This document shows positions 32,427 through 40,542 of a stretch of 64,000 nucleotides of DNA, piece by piece. How positions within the stretch are numbered: the first letter of the stretch is position 1; each line of letters begins with the position of its first letter. The notes under the pieces were generated by a model. The model was not told the DNA's origin. It did no database searches and saw only the letters and a program-made list of their open reading frames with translations. Origin of the DNA: Acidobacteriota bacterium (GTDB lineage Bacteria; Acidobacteriota; Vicinamibacteria; Vicinamibacterales; UBA8438); the NCBI GenBank assembly GCA_009838525.1, contig VXRJ01000035.1:71462-135461 (forward strand), read 5' to 3'. The translations under genes and the position numbers were made by a program.

Positions 32427-33668
32427 ATGTCTTGCGCGAAGTCCGGGCTGTCGGCGCTGGTTCTGGGCGCCTGCCTGCTGGTCCCGGCGAGCGCCGGGGC
32501 CGGGCAGGGCGCAGAGTCCGAGCCGGCGGACGTCGTCCGCACGGAACTCACACTGAACCTGCGTCCGGTCGCGGTTTCCTTCGAGACGGGACTCCGCGCG
32601 GCGGATCCCGCGCATCGTGAACTGCTGGCGGCGACCGAGTCCGCGTCGGGCACGCGGGTCCGCGTCGGCACGATCGAGGCCCTGCCGCGGCTGCGCATCG
32701 GTACGCTCGACGGCTCGCAACCCGGCGGCAGCGAGTCGCCGAACCCGGCGAGGACGACCCTGGAGCTCTGGCTGGCGCGCACCGCCGGCGGCTGGTCGCT
32801 CGATCTGCGGGGAGAGCCGGACTCCGGTCCGGACGAGGCGGACGGCGACGAAGCGGAGGAGAGCGAAACGGGGCAGAACGCAGCCGCCGCCGGGAGGGAT
32901 AGCGCGGTGATCGGTCAGGTCCCGCTGACCCGGGACGCCGACGGGGCGCAGGAGACGCTTGCGGCGGCGCTGGTTCCCACCGGCGAGGCCGCCGGGCAGT
33001 TGGTGCTGCGCTGGAGCGACCACCGCTGGACGGCCGACTTCCACCTTGCCGAACCCCCGGAATCGGACGAAGACGACGAGACGCCCGAGCCGGATGAAGA
33101 GGAGGAGGAGGGTCCCCGCGTCGCGAACGAAAGGGAGTCGCTGCCGTTCGACGCCGACACCAGCGCCCTCTACCGCCTGGCGCGGCTCGCCGAGAGGCAC
33201 GCGTCGACCATCGAGATTCCGGGCGGCAAGCGTCTGGAGGTGCTCTTCTGGCAGGAGCAGAGCGTGGATCTGGCGGACTTCGCAGCGGTCGCGGCGCTGG
33301 CTGACGGCGAGGTCCTGCGCCTGACGCAGGCGGCGGTGCTCCGCCTCCGGAACGAGGTTCCGCTGAGTTTCGGCGACGCGGCGGTTCCGACCGGCAATCT
33401 GGCGCCGGGCTTCGCCGGCTCCTACGGTTTGTGGCTGAAGCGGCATGGGAACGGCTGGCGGCTGGTGTTCAACCACGAGGCCGACTCGTGGGGCACGCAG
33501 CACGATCCGGCGTTCGATGCCTTCGAGGTCGATCTGGCCTACTCGCAGGGCGGGCTTGCCTCGCGTCCGCTCGGCGCCGCCCTCACGCCGGTCGCGGCGG
33601 GTGCGGGCCGGCTGGTCATCCACTGGGGCCCCCACGAGTGGGTGGCGGACTACACTGTCACGGAGTAA
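32427..33668 (+). CDS. Secreted protein with a DUF2911 domain (possibly two)
   Basis: Exported protein of 413 residues with a signal peptide ('SALVLGACLLVPASAGAG'). The C-terminal half has the DUF2911 signature 'WRLVFNHEADSWGTQHDP', followed by a strand region ending 'LVIHWGPHEWVADYTV'. The N-terminal half ends with the parallel 'LVLRWSDHRWTADFHLAEP', so the protein looks like a duplication. An acidic linker (about residues 215-235, 'ESDEDDETPEPDEEEEEG') separates the halves. The frame opens with a TTG at 32412, but ATG 32427 directly before the signal peptide is preferred. DUF2911 has no known activity. The gene follows the haem protein by 27 bases, so co-transcription is likely. Confidence 0.6.
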   Translation: MSCAKSGLSALVLGACLLVPASAGAGQGAESEPADVVRTELTLNLRPVAVSFETGLRAADPAHRELLAATESASGTRVRVGTIEALPRLRIGTLDGSQPGGSESPNPARTTLELWLARTAGGWSLDLRGEPDSGPDEADGDEAEESETGQNAAAAGRDSAVIGQVPLTRDADGAQETLAAALVPTGEAAGQLVLRWSDHRWTADFHLAEPPESDEDDETPEPDEEEEEGPRVANERESLPFDADTSALYRLARLAERHASTIEIPGGKRLEVLFWQEQSVDLADFAAVAALADGEVLRLTQAAVLRLRNEVPLSFGDAAVPTGNLAPGFAGSYGLWLKRHGNGWRLVFNHEADSWGTQHDPAFDAFEVDLAYSQGGLASRPLGAALTPVAAGAGRLVIHWGPHEWVADYTVTE

Positions 33669-33696
33669 TCCGGCAGCGTCGGAGCGGAGGAATCCC

Positions 33697-34704
33697 ATGG
33701 CTGGACGTTACGTTGCCGTCTTCGTCGTCGTCCTGGCGTCGGTTGCGATAGCGTCCGGGGCGGCGGCTCAACCGGCCGGGGAGTGGAGCGTCCCGCGCAC
33801 GCCGGATGGCCACCCGGACCTGCAGGGCGTGTGGGCGAACAACAACGCCACGCCGCTCGAGCGCCCGGCGGCGTGGGCCGGCAAGAGCAGCCTGACCGAC
33901 GAGGAGCTCGCCGCGTTCAGGGCCGCCGCGGCCGACGTGACAGCGAGCGGCCAGGACGCCGTCTTCGGCGATCAGTTGGCGCTGGCGGCCCTGGCCGGCG
34001 TCACCGACGTCGATTCCTACGACCCGGCGACCGGCAACTACAACCAGTTCTGGCTCGTCGAGCGCGACTTCGACAACCGGACCTCCCTGATCGTCGATCC
34101 TCCCGACGGGCGGATTCCGCCGCGGACGCCGGACGCCGAGCGCGCCGGTCGGGGGCAGCCGCCGCCCCCCATCGCCGAGAAGGCCGACTCGTGGGCCGAC
34201 CGGCCGCTGAGCGAGCGCTGCATAACGTACGGCGTGCCGTCCCTGTTCGCCGGCTACAACAGCTACTACCAGATCTTCCAGAGCCGCGACCACGTTGTGG
34301 TCCTGATGGAGATGATTCACGACGCGCGCGTGATCCCGATCGACGGAACGCCCCACCCGAACGGCGGGATTCGCCAGTTGCACGGCGACTCGCGCGGCCG
34401 GTGGGAGGGAGACACGCTGGTGGTGGAGACGCGCAACTACTCTCGCCTCGGGGCGTTCTGGGGAGCGTCCGAGGACCTCGTTGTCGTGGAGCGGTTCACG
34501 CGCGCCGCGCCGGATACGATCCACTACGAGGTCACGTTCCACGACGAGACCACGTGGACGCGCCCCTGGACGGTGATGATCCCGCTCCGGCGGAGCCCGG
34601 ATCCGCTGTTCGAGTATGCCTGCCACGAGGGCAATCTCGGCATGGAGGGCATTCTCGCCGGCTACCGCGCCGAGGAGCGGGCTGCCACGGGGGAAGCCCG
34701 GTAG
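33697..34704 (+). CDS. Secreted protein of unknown function ('DLQGVW' family), member 2
   Basis: Exported protein of 335 residues, paralogous to the gene at 26590. Signal peptide ends 'SGAAAQPAGEW'. Shared blocks: 'PDLQGVWANNNATPLERP', 'SLIVDPPDGRIPPRTPDAE', 'RGRWEGDTLVVETRNYSR', 'VERFTRAAPDTIHYEVTF', 'FEYACHEGNLGMEGIL'. A GGAGG site lies six bases before ATG 33697, which settles the start over a much longer upstream frame. It is 28 bases after the DUF2911 gene and ends at a hairpin. The repeated neighbourhood with quinoprotein-type dehydrogenases points to a shared periplasmic role, perhaps substrate or product binding, but this is a guess. Confidence 0.7.
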   Translation: MAGRYVAVFVVVLASVAIASGAAAQPAGEWSVPRTPDGHPDLQGVWANNNATPLERPAAWAGKSSLTDEELAAFRAAAADVTASGQDAVFGDQLALAALAGVTDVDSYDPATGNYNQFWLVERDFDNRTSLIVDPPDGRIPPRTPDAERAGRGQPPPPIAEKADSWADRPLSERCITYGVPSLFAGYNSYYQIFQSRDHVVVLMEMIHDARVIPIDGTPHPNGGIRQLHGDSRGRWEGDTLVVETRNYSRLGAFWGASEDLVVVERFTRAAPDTIHYEVTFHDETTWTRPWTVMIPLRRSPDPLFEYACHEGNLGMEGILAGYRAEERAATGEAR

Positions 34705-34705
34705 A

Positions 34706-34722
34706 CGGGGCGTGAAGCCCCG
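34706..34722. terminator. Hairpin between convergent genes
   Basis: CGGGGC, a GTGAA loop and GCCCCG form a strong 6-bp stem two bases after the stop at 34704. A second hairpin, GGTCCG-CGCTAA-CGGACC (34731-34748), overlaps the 3' end of the converging gene. There is no U-run, so intrinsic termination is only probable. Confidence 0.45.
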
Positions 34723-34738
34723 CACTCAGCGGTCCGCG

Positions 34739-35272
34739 CTAACGGACCTCAAATGACTCGACCTGCAGTCGTCCGGCGCCTTCCGGCGGCGGGTGCCAGC
34801 GTCCCGACACACTTACCGGTTGATCACCCACCCCCGTCGCCAGGGCCGTGAGGCCGTCGCTTTCGACGAGCGGGAGGGCGAAGTCGGGTGCGAGGGCGAG
34901 GGCGGGCGCACCGTTCATCTCGGTAACGTGCCCGATGGCGATGACTGCCAGGCCGTCGGGAATGAACCCGGCGTTGCGCACCGTGTCCCACACCGCGGCA
35001 AGGTCCAGGTGGCGGCCGGGCTCGACGGCGAGGACGATCTGCGCGTCGGGGGCGCTGACCTCGACATCAGCGACGTAGTCCAGGCGGCGCAGCCGCCGTT
35101 CAAGCCCGACGGCGCAAGAAGGGCACGACAGCTCCACCTCGATCGTCACCCGCACCATGCCCGGCACGCTTGACGACTGCGGGGCTCCCGCGCCCGCGCT
35201 GGTGGACGCCGAACCGATCAGGAGTAGGGCCAAACCGCGGCGCAACGCGCCGGTTGCGGCTCTGGGACTCAT
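34739..35272 (-). CDS. Exported heavy-metal-associated (HMA-like) domain protein
   Basis: Protein of 177 residues with an N-terminal signal-like segment ('RRGLALLLIGSASTSAGAGA'). Residues about 45-110 form an HMA-like ferredoxin fold: 'VTIEVELSCPSCAVGLERRL' with the metal-binding CxxC, then 'RLDYVADVEVSAPDAQIVLA' and 'TVRNAGFIPDG'. The C-terminal part, 'VSVSGRWHPPPEGAGRLQVE', is beta-like and unassigned. A periplasmic metal carrier or sensor is the likely role; relatives occur with mercury or copper handling genes, none of which are adjacent. ATG 35272 is chosen because the signal segment follows; no clear ribosome site is seen. Confidence 0.6.
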   Translation of the reverse strand: MSPRAATGALRRGLALLLIGSASTSAGAGAPQSSSVPGMVRVTIEVELSCPSCAVGLERRLRRLDYVADVEVSAPDAQIVLAVEPGRHLDLAAVWDTVRNAGFIPDGLAVIAIGHVTEMNGAPALALAPDFALPLVESDGLTALATGVGDQPVSVSGRWHPPPEGAGRLQVESFEVR

Positions 35273-35313
35273 TCGCGCAACGTTAGCGACACCAACGCCA
35301 GGAATGCCCGACC

Positions 35314-35451
35314 TCATACCGACGTGTGCGGCTGGTATCGCTCGACGTTGATCCGGTGTTCGTCCTTGCGCGCCTGAACGAGATCCCAAGTCGTCTGTCG
35401 GCGCAACCAGAACTCGGCATTGGAAGTCGAGGTCCGAGGGCTTCCGAGCAT
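35314..35451 (-). pseudogene. C-terminal remnant of a HigA-like antitoxin
   Basis: A 45-codon frame reads '...SNAEFWLRRQTTWDLVQARK...' and stops with TGA at 35314-35316. This resembles the conserved C-terminal helix of HigA/XRE antitoxins (pattern 'xFWLxxQxxxDLxxAR'). The helix-turn-helix that should precede it is missing; an in-frame stop lies a short way upstream. No HigB toxin is seen. It is either a decayed antitoxin or, less likely, a small truncated gene expressed from the promoter just upstream. Confidence 0.45.
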
Positions 35452-35459
35452 CGTCAATA

Positions 35460-35488
35460 TCTGTACCGCGTGCCGGTACACATGTCAA
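35460..35488 (-). promoter_or_regulatory. Probable sigma-70 promoter with internal inverted repeat
   Basis: On the minus strand: TTGACA (35483-35488), 17-base spacer, TACAGA (35460-35465). The spacer contains GTACC-GGCACGC-GGTAC, an inverted repeat that could bind a repressor. It points at the HigA-like remnant and, farther on, the HMA-domain gene. The rest of the 347-base gap 35273-35619 holds nothing I recognise. Confidence 0.45.
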
Positions 35489-35619
35489 TTGGTGATCCTG
35501 CCTGACCGCAGCTCGAACCCTCGCCCCGCACGGGGCCTTCGTCGCGGTCTGGCCAAACTACAGCGCACCGATTGCAGCACTGGTATGCTTCCGGCGTCAC
35601 GACAGTCTGGAGGTGCGCC

Positions 35620-36621
35620 ATGTTGCGAGTGCTCGTGTTCCTCGCGTCGGTGTTGGGTGTTGTCAGCGGGCACTCTCTGGGCGCCCAGACGGCCCCGACC
35701 TGCGATCCCGCCGGAGATGTGAACTTCGTCTGCGGCACGACCAATCCGGAAGATCTTTACGCGGTTCCGGGCGCCCCCTGGGTAATCGCGTCGGGACGCT
35801 ACTCCGATTCGGAGGGTCCCGTCTACGCGGTGAGCCTTCGTGATCACCGCGTCCAGGAGATATTTCCCGCGGGAGCGTTGCCGCCGGAGCACGACCGGGA
35901 CACCTATCGCGCCTGCCCCGGTCCCAACGACGTGTTCCAGCCGCACGGACTGACCCTGCGGGAGGGCCGCGACGATGTGCATACGCTCTACGTGGTCGGT
36001 CATGGCGCGCGCGAGGCCATCGAAGTCTTTGCCCTGGACGTCGGCGGCGCCGTGCCCACGATGAAGTGGATCGGATGCATCCCGGCGCCGGCAGGCACTG
36101 CCCGCATCAACTCCATTACGGCGCTGCCGGACGGCTATCTTGGCGCGACGAACTTCGACCGCGCAGGTGGGGAGCTCTGGGAATGGCATCCCACGACGGA
36201 CTGGGTCGAAGTGCCCGGTAGCCAGATGCCCGGTCCCAATGGTCTCGTGTCCTCGGATGATGGGCAGTGGTTCTACATTGGGGGCTGGAGCGATCGGGCG
36301 CTGGTGCGGCTGTCACGCGGCCAGAGCCCGGTGCGCGTCGACAGGATTCCGGTTGGCTTCAACGTCGACAACGTGCGCTGGGGACCCGCCGGCCAAGTCA
36401 TCGTCGCCGGCCACGTGACCCAGTGTGAAGACGTTGATCCTTGTGAGCTGTCGGCGGCTCGCGTGGCCGAGGTCGATCCGACGACGTTTGAAGTCCGGCA
36501 GTTGGTGGACTACAAGGGAAACGAGTTCTTCAGGCTCGGCACCGTGGCCATCGAGGCGAATGACGAGATCTGGATTGGCGGGATCAGGGGCAGCTATGGG
36601 ATCGCGCGATTCCCGCGCTAG
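35620..36621 (+). CDS. Secreted SMP-30/PON-like six-bladed beta-propeller
   Basis: Exported protein of 333 residues. Signal peptide 'LVFLASVLGVVSGHSLGAQ' follows ATG 35620, which has GGAGG seven bases upstream. The propeller is suggested by 'PHGLTLREGRDDVHTLYVVG', 'INSITALPDGYLGATNF', 'PGPNGLVSSDDGQWFYIGGW', 'VDNVRWGPAGQVIVAGHV', the N/D-containing turn pattern of gluconolactonase, arylesterase (paraoxonase) and strictosidine-synthase-like proteins. Calcium-dependent lactone or ester hydrolysis is a common activity of the group; residues for it are plausible but not proven here. It has six Cys, which may form disulfides in the periplasm. No operon partner is evident. Confidence 0.65.
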   Translation: MLRVLVFLASVLGVVSGHSLGAQTAPTCDPAGDVNFVCGTTNPEDLYAVPGAPWVIASGRYSDSEGPVYAVSLRDHRVQEIFPAGALPPEHDRDTYRACPGPNDVFQPHGLTLREGRDDVHTLYVVGHGAREAIEVFALDVGGAVPTMKWIGCIPAPAGTARINSITALPDGYLGATNFDRAGGELWEWHPTTDWVEVPGSQMPGPNGLVSSDDGQWFYIGGWSDRALVRLSRGQSPVRVDRIPVGFNVDNVRWGPAGQVIVAGHVTQCEDVDPCELSAARVAEVDPTTFEVRQLVDYKGNEFFRLGTVAIEANDEIWIGGIRGSYGIARFPR

Positions 36622-36717
36622 ACGGCTCGAAGCCGCGTCCGGACCGCGCAGGTCGTCGTATGGGCGTCCAACCGCCGATGGCCGGCCGGGCCGGCAGCTT
36701 CGAACGCTCCCTCCCGT

Positions 36718-37512
36718 TCAGGATGGGCGCCCTTCCAGCGCGTCGATCTCCTTCTCGCGCCGCCACTCGCCCCGGACGTACTTCCACAGCGGCGCCAGTT
36801 GGATCACGAACGGGTTGTGCCCGACGAAACCGGTCGTCACCCCGTAGCGCACCGGCTCGACCTCCGCCTGATAGGTCCCGAACAGCCGATCCCAGACGAT
36901 GAGCGCCCCCGCGTAGTTCCGGTCGATGTACACCGAGTTCGACCCGTGGTGCACACGGTGGGCGGAGGGCGTGTTGAGCAGCTTCCCTTCGAGCCAACCC
37001 AACGGCGGCACCGCGTCCGTGTGCAGGAAGAACTGGTAGAACAGGCCCAGTGCCAGCGAGGCCGTCATCCACTCCGCCGAGACGCCCAGCAGGATGAACG
37101 GCGCGAAGAAGAACGGGCTGACGAAGTTCGCGACCCAGTTCAGCCGCACCGCCGTCGTCAGGTTCATCCACGGGCTGGAGTGGTGCGTGTGGTGCATCGT
37201 CCACAGCACCGGAACCTCGTGGCTCAGCCGGTGGTACCAGTAGTAGGCGCAGTCGGCGACCAGGAACGTCACGACGAACGCCCACGGCGTGAAGGGCAGC
37301 GCGTAGACCTGGAACGGCTCGACCCACGAGAAGACCACGTACTTCCAGGCCAGCGACAGCGGCCGGAGCAGGTTGTTCCCGACCGAGATCGCGACGTTCG
37401 CCAGCGAGTCGCGCAGGTTGTAGGTGCGGCGCTTGCGCAGGGCCGACCACGTCGACTCCGCCGCCACGAAGACCAGCAGGAAGGCGAGCAGCCGGAGTCC
37501 GATCCCGTCCAT
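36718..37512 (-). CDS. Sterol desaturase / fatty acid hydroxylase superfamily protein
   Basis: Integral membrane di-iron enzyme of 264 residues. The eight-histidine signature is complete: 'YHRLSHE', 'MHHTHHSS' and 'HRVHHGSN', with another His in 'FFLHTD'. About four to five membrane helices surround these motifs. Members hydroxylate or desaturate lipid-like substrates with oxygen; the substrate here is unknown, although acyl-lipid hydroxylation is the most common bacterial case. ATG 37512 is two bases after the stop of the upstream LTXXQ-like gene, so both are on one transcript. Confidence 0.85.
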   Translation of the reverse strand: MDGIGLRLLAFLLVFVAAESTWSALRKRRTYNLRDSLANVAISVGNNLLRPLSLAWKYVVFSWVEPFQVYALPFTPWAFVVTFLVADCAYYWYHRLSHEVPVLWTMHHTHHSSPWMNLTTAVRLNWVANFVSPFFFAPFILLGVSAEWMTASLALGLFYQFFLHTDAVPPLGWLEGKLLNTPSAHRVHHGSNSVYIDRNYAGALIVWDRLFGTYQAEVEPVRYGVTTGFVGHNPFVIQLAPLWKYVRGEWRREKEIDALEGRPS

Positions 37513-37514
37513 CG

Positions 37515-37967
37515 TCAGCGGCGTTGGCGCAGGCGTTCCCGCATCGCCTCCCGGTTCTCCTCCTGGATCTCCTTGTAGGTCTCGAGCTGCTCGGCGGTCA
37601 GCACCGCTTCAAGGTCCTCGAGCGTCTGCTCCCGCACGGCGTTGAGATCCCGCTGGAGGCGGCGAAGCTGACGGAACCGGAGTCGATTGGTGCCGCCCGA
37701 GCGGTCCCGAAGATCGATCCCGTGCTCCTGGAGTACCCCGGCCAAGGCTTCGGAGCCCGCCCGGAGGATAGGTCTGACCTGCTCGACCTGCTCGTCGGTC
37801 AGGTCGAGCCGGGTGCGGGCTTCTTCGAGGCGTTGCCGAAGCTCTTCAAGCTGCTCGGCCCGCGCCTCTTCCTGCCCAGGGGCGGTCGAGACGTTGCTGG
37901 CCGCGGGTGACGCGCACCAGACGACGGCCGCGATGGCGATGGCGACGATCCGATAATCACGAGTCAT
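37515..37967 (-). CDS. Periplasmic Spy/LTXXQ-like helical protein
   Basis: Exported protein of 150 residues. A signal peptide ('IVAIAIAAVVWCASPAAS') follows ATG 37967. The mature part is almost entirely charged helix: 'EQLEELRQRLEEARTRL' leads into 'LDLTDEQVEQVRPILRAG', an 'LTxxQ'-type motif, and a second 'VLTAEQLETYKEIQEENRE'. This two-motif helical layout is that of the Spy/CpxP and zinc-resistance-associated group, which act as periplasmic chaperones or stress sensors. The resemblance is at motif level. It is followed two bases later by the fatty acid hydroxylase-like gene. Confidence 0.6.
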   Translation of the reverse strand: MTRDYRIVAIAIAAVVWCASPAASNVSTAPGQEEARAEQLEELRQRLEEARTRLDLTDEQVEQVRPILRAGSEALAGVLQEHGIDLRDRSGGTNRLRFRQLRRLQRDLNAVREQTLEDLEAVLTAEQLETYKEIQEENREAMRERLRQRR

Positions 37968-38026
37968 CCTTGTAGCGTAGCGCACTGGGGTCCTGTCAAC
38001 CAGGGCCGAACGCCCGTCACGCGAAG

Positions 38027-39817
38027 TCAAGGAAGCGCGAAGACGAACAGGTTGCTGCCGCTGCTCGGCCGCAACTCCGGCGTCAGCCGCATGTTGACCC
38101 CGGCGCCGGCGCCGGTATTGACGGCAACGTACTGCCGACCGTCGACGGCGTAGCTGATCGGATAGCCGACCACCGGCGATCCGAGGTTGATTTCCCACAG
38201 GACCTCGCCGGTCTCCTGATCGAAGGCGCGGAAGCGCCCGTTGGTGTCGCCGCCGAAGACGAGGCCGCCGCCGGTCGTGACGAGCGACATGGTGCCGGCC
38301 CGCTGCTCATGCAGCCAGAGGGTCCGCCCGGTCTCCGCCGACACCGCGTGGATGGTGCCGAGCTGGTCGGTACCCGGCGTGATCTGGTGGCGGGCGGCGA
38401 GCGCGTAGATCTCCAGGCCGCCCTGCCCGCCCGCGGTGAGGGCCAGCGCGCGTTCGCTTCGGACGTTGTCCGTCGCCAGCATCCGCGCGCACGTGTTGCG
38501 CAGCGGCATGTACATCGTGTTGGTGAGGGGCGAGTAAGCGCCCGCCTCCCAGTCCTTGCCCCCCGCCCACGTCGGGCAGGCGAGCACCTCCTGCCCGAGC
38601 GCGGTGAAGGTCACCTCGGCGTTCTCGGTCACCTGGCCCGTCGCGCCGTCGATGCTCGTGATGACGTTCTGGGAGATCGTGGGAGTCGCCCAGAGGAACT
38701 CGCCGGTCTCGCGATCGAGCGTGTAGACGACACCCGTCTTGCCCGGTACCCCGGTCACCACCTTGCGAACCTCGCCGCTTTGGATGCGCGGGTTGATCCA
38801 GCTCACCGCGTCGGGGTCGGGCGCCACCGCGGTGTCGACGAGCAGCCGCTCGAACGGGTGGTCCAGATCCCAGTGGTCGTTCAGGTGCTGGTAGTACCAC
38901 CGGATCTCGCCCGTCTCGACGTCAATCGCCAGCGTCGAGTTGTGGTAGAGGTGCGTGTTCTCGACCCCGCCGAGCAGGAACTTCGGGGCCGGCGAGGTGA
39001 CCGAGGTGCCCTGGATGATCAGTCGCAGCTCCGGGTCGTAGCTGGCCGGCATCCAGGTGCCGACGTGGATGCGCTCTTCGTAGGGCACGCCGCCCCACGT
39101 CTCGTCTCCCGGCTCGCCCGGGGCGGGGACCGTCCGCCGACGCCACAATTCCTCGCCGGTGCGCGCGTCGTGGGCGACGATGACGCACGATTCCGGTCCG
39201 CCGAGCGGCCGGCAGCTCCGGCCGGAAATGACCCGGCCGTCGGCGATGATGGGCCCGGAGCTGTGGCCCGCCGGGATCTCCCGGTAGTCGAAGATCAGGG
39301 TTTCCCACGCGATCTCGCCGGTCGTCGCGTCGAGGGCGAAAGCATAGTCGTCGTCGCTCGTGTTGATGATGTACCGGTCGTAGATCGCGATGTTGCGGCT
39401 GTTCCGCGCGTTCCCGCCGACGTACTCGTAGACGTCCTCCGGCAGGTCGCGCCGGTACTCCCACCGCAGATCGCCGGTCGCGCCGTCGATGGCCTGAATC
39501 ACGTCGCCCGTGTTCGGGACGTAGAGCATGCCGTTGTAGGCGAGCGGTGTCGATTCACCGGTCCCCCGTTCCATCGCCCGCACCCAGGCCAGGCGCAGCC
39601 GTCCGACGTTGCTCCGGTCGATCTGATCGAGCGGGCTGTAGCCCCATCCGTTCAGCGTCCGCCGCCACATCAGCCAGTCGCCATCATCCGGATCCTGGAG
39701 GATGGCGTCGGTCACCGGGACGAAGTCATCCGACTGCGCCAGCAGGCCGGCCGCGCCCACCGCCAGTCCCGTCGCCATGACAATGGACGCCGACTTCTGC
39801 CGCAAGTTCGCTCTCAT
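38027..39817 (-). CDS. PQQ-type beta-propeller dehydrogenase, paralogue 2
   Basis: Periplasmic propeller protein of 596 residues, a close paralogue of the gene at 29178. Signal peptide 'SIVMATGLAVGAAGLLAQ'. The mature start 'DWLMWRRTLNGWGYSPLDQI' is nearly identical to paralogue 1. Docking repeats: 'AIDGATGDLRWEYRR', 'ALDATTGEIAWETL', 'AHDARTGEELWRR', 'DVETGEIRWYYQHL', 'AETGRTLWLHE'. ATG 39817 has GGGGGA four bases upstream, better placed than the GTG one codon earlier. It differs by an insertion near 'MLATDNVRSERALALTAGG'. Electron acceptor, cofactor and substrate are not evident; no haem motif is present. Confidence 0.8.
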   Translation of the reverse strand: MRANLRQKSASIVMATGLAVGAAGLLAQSDDFVPVTDAILQDPDDGDWLMWRRTLNGWGYSPLDQIDRSNVGRLRLAWVRAMERGTGESTPLAYNGMLYVPNTGDVIQAIDGATGDLRWEYRRDLPEDVYEYVGGNARNSRNIAIYDRYIINTSDDDYAFALDATTGEIAWETLIFDYREIPAGHSSGPIIADGRVISGRSCRPLGGPESCVIVAHDARTGEELWRRRTVPAPGEPGDETWGGVPYEERIHVGTWMPASYDPELRLIIQGTSVTSPAPKFLLGGVENTHLYHNSTLAIDVETGEIRWYYQHLNDHWDLDHPFERLLVDTAVAPDPDAVSWINPRIQSGEVRKVVTGVPGKTGVVYTLDRETGEFLWATPTISQNVITSIDGATGQVTENAEVTFTALGQEVLACPTWAGGKDWEAGAYSPLTNTMYMPLRNTCARMLATDNVRSERALALTAGGQGGLEIYALAARHQITPGTDQLGTIHAVSAETGRTLWLHEQRAGTMSLVTTGGGLVFGGDTNGRFRAFDQETGEVLWEINLGSPVVGYPISYAVDGRQYVAVNTGAGAGVNMRLTPELRPSSGSNLFVFALP

Positions 39818-39922
39818 CACGTCCCCCTGTCATCGGCGACGCTCCCCTGAGCCCGCGCCGGTTCAGGAGAGCCGAATCGTCTATCTTGTCCGGTCAAGTC
39901 ACCAACGCGCTAACATCCCGCC

Positions 39923-40481
39923 GTGGCGGGCGACAATCCCGATAGGGTAGCACCGGACCCAAGCATGCCCGGGAACGGTTTCGGGATGCCGGCCGGACTG
40001 TGGGCGTTGCTCGCGATTGCGCTCCTGGCCCTTCCCGGCATCGGCGCCCGCTACCACCTCAACGGGGATTTCCATGTCCTCCACGTTGTGTTCAGCCTGT
40101 TTTTCTCCGTCAACCTGCTGATCTGCTATTGGGAGGCGTGCCTGTTCTTTCGGCGGGATTAAATCGAAGCGCGCCGGGTGTCCTGGCGCGACCGGGCACG
40201 GGACACCGGCCGAAGACCGGTCCGGGAGTTTCTGTCCACCAGCGTGCCGCCGGGACGGGTATTGTCCCCGACGATCTGAGCGGATGTCTGGGCGACCTGC
40301 TCCCAGTTCGATGAGTCGTATTCGGATCGCCGAACGTATGGTTTCAACGTCGACATCGCCAACGGCTTCGTTACGCCGGCGCCGACGCTGGAACTCCCCC
40401 TGGGTGCTGTGCGCGCTGGTGGGCCTGTACGTCTCCGTTCGCCTGATCCTGGACGGCGACTACGGCGTTCTGGGCTACTGA
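39923..40481 (+). pseudogene. Broken membrane-protein gene (two in-frame stops, one frameshift)
   Basis: The first 79 codons read as a real membrane protein ('AGLWALLAIALLALPGIGAR', 'VFSLFFSVNLLICYWEACLFF') and end at TAA 40160. The same frame then continues with protein-like sequence ('RRPVREFLSTSVPPGR'), a TGA at 40277-40279 where Trp would fit, and 'ADVWATCSQFDESYSDRRTY', 'GFNVDIANGFVTPAPTL'. Near 40385-40400 the sense shifts to another frame, ending 'WVLCALVGLYVSVRLILDGD' at 40481. One ancestral polytopic protein disrupted by three lesions explains all parts. Family not recognised. The first segment might still be expressed alone. Confidence 0.6.
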
Positions 40482-40542
40482 CGGACCCGTCTCTCGCGGG
40501 GGGATGAACCGGGTTCCGCTCCGCCGGCATTATCATGCGGCC

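Noticed and set aside
40277-40279. In-frame TGA read as selenocysteine
   Set aside because: A second stop and a frameshift in the same gene point to decay; no selenocysteine hairpin was recognised.
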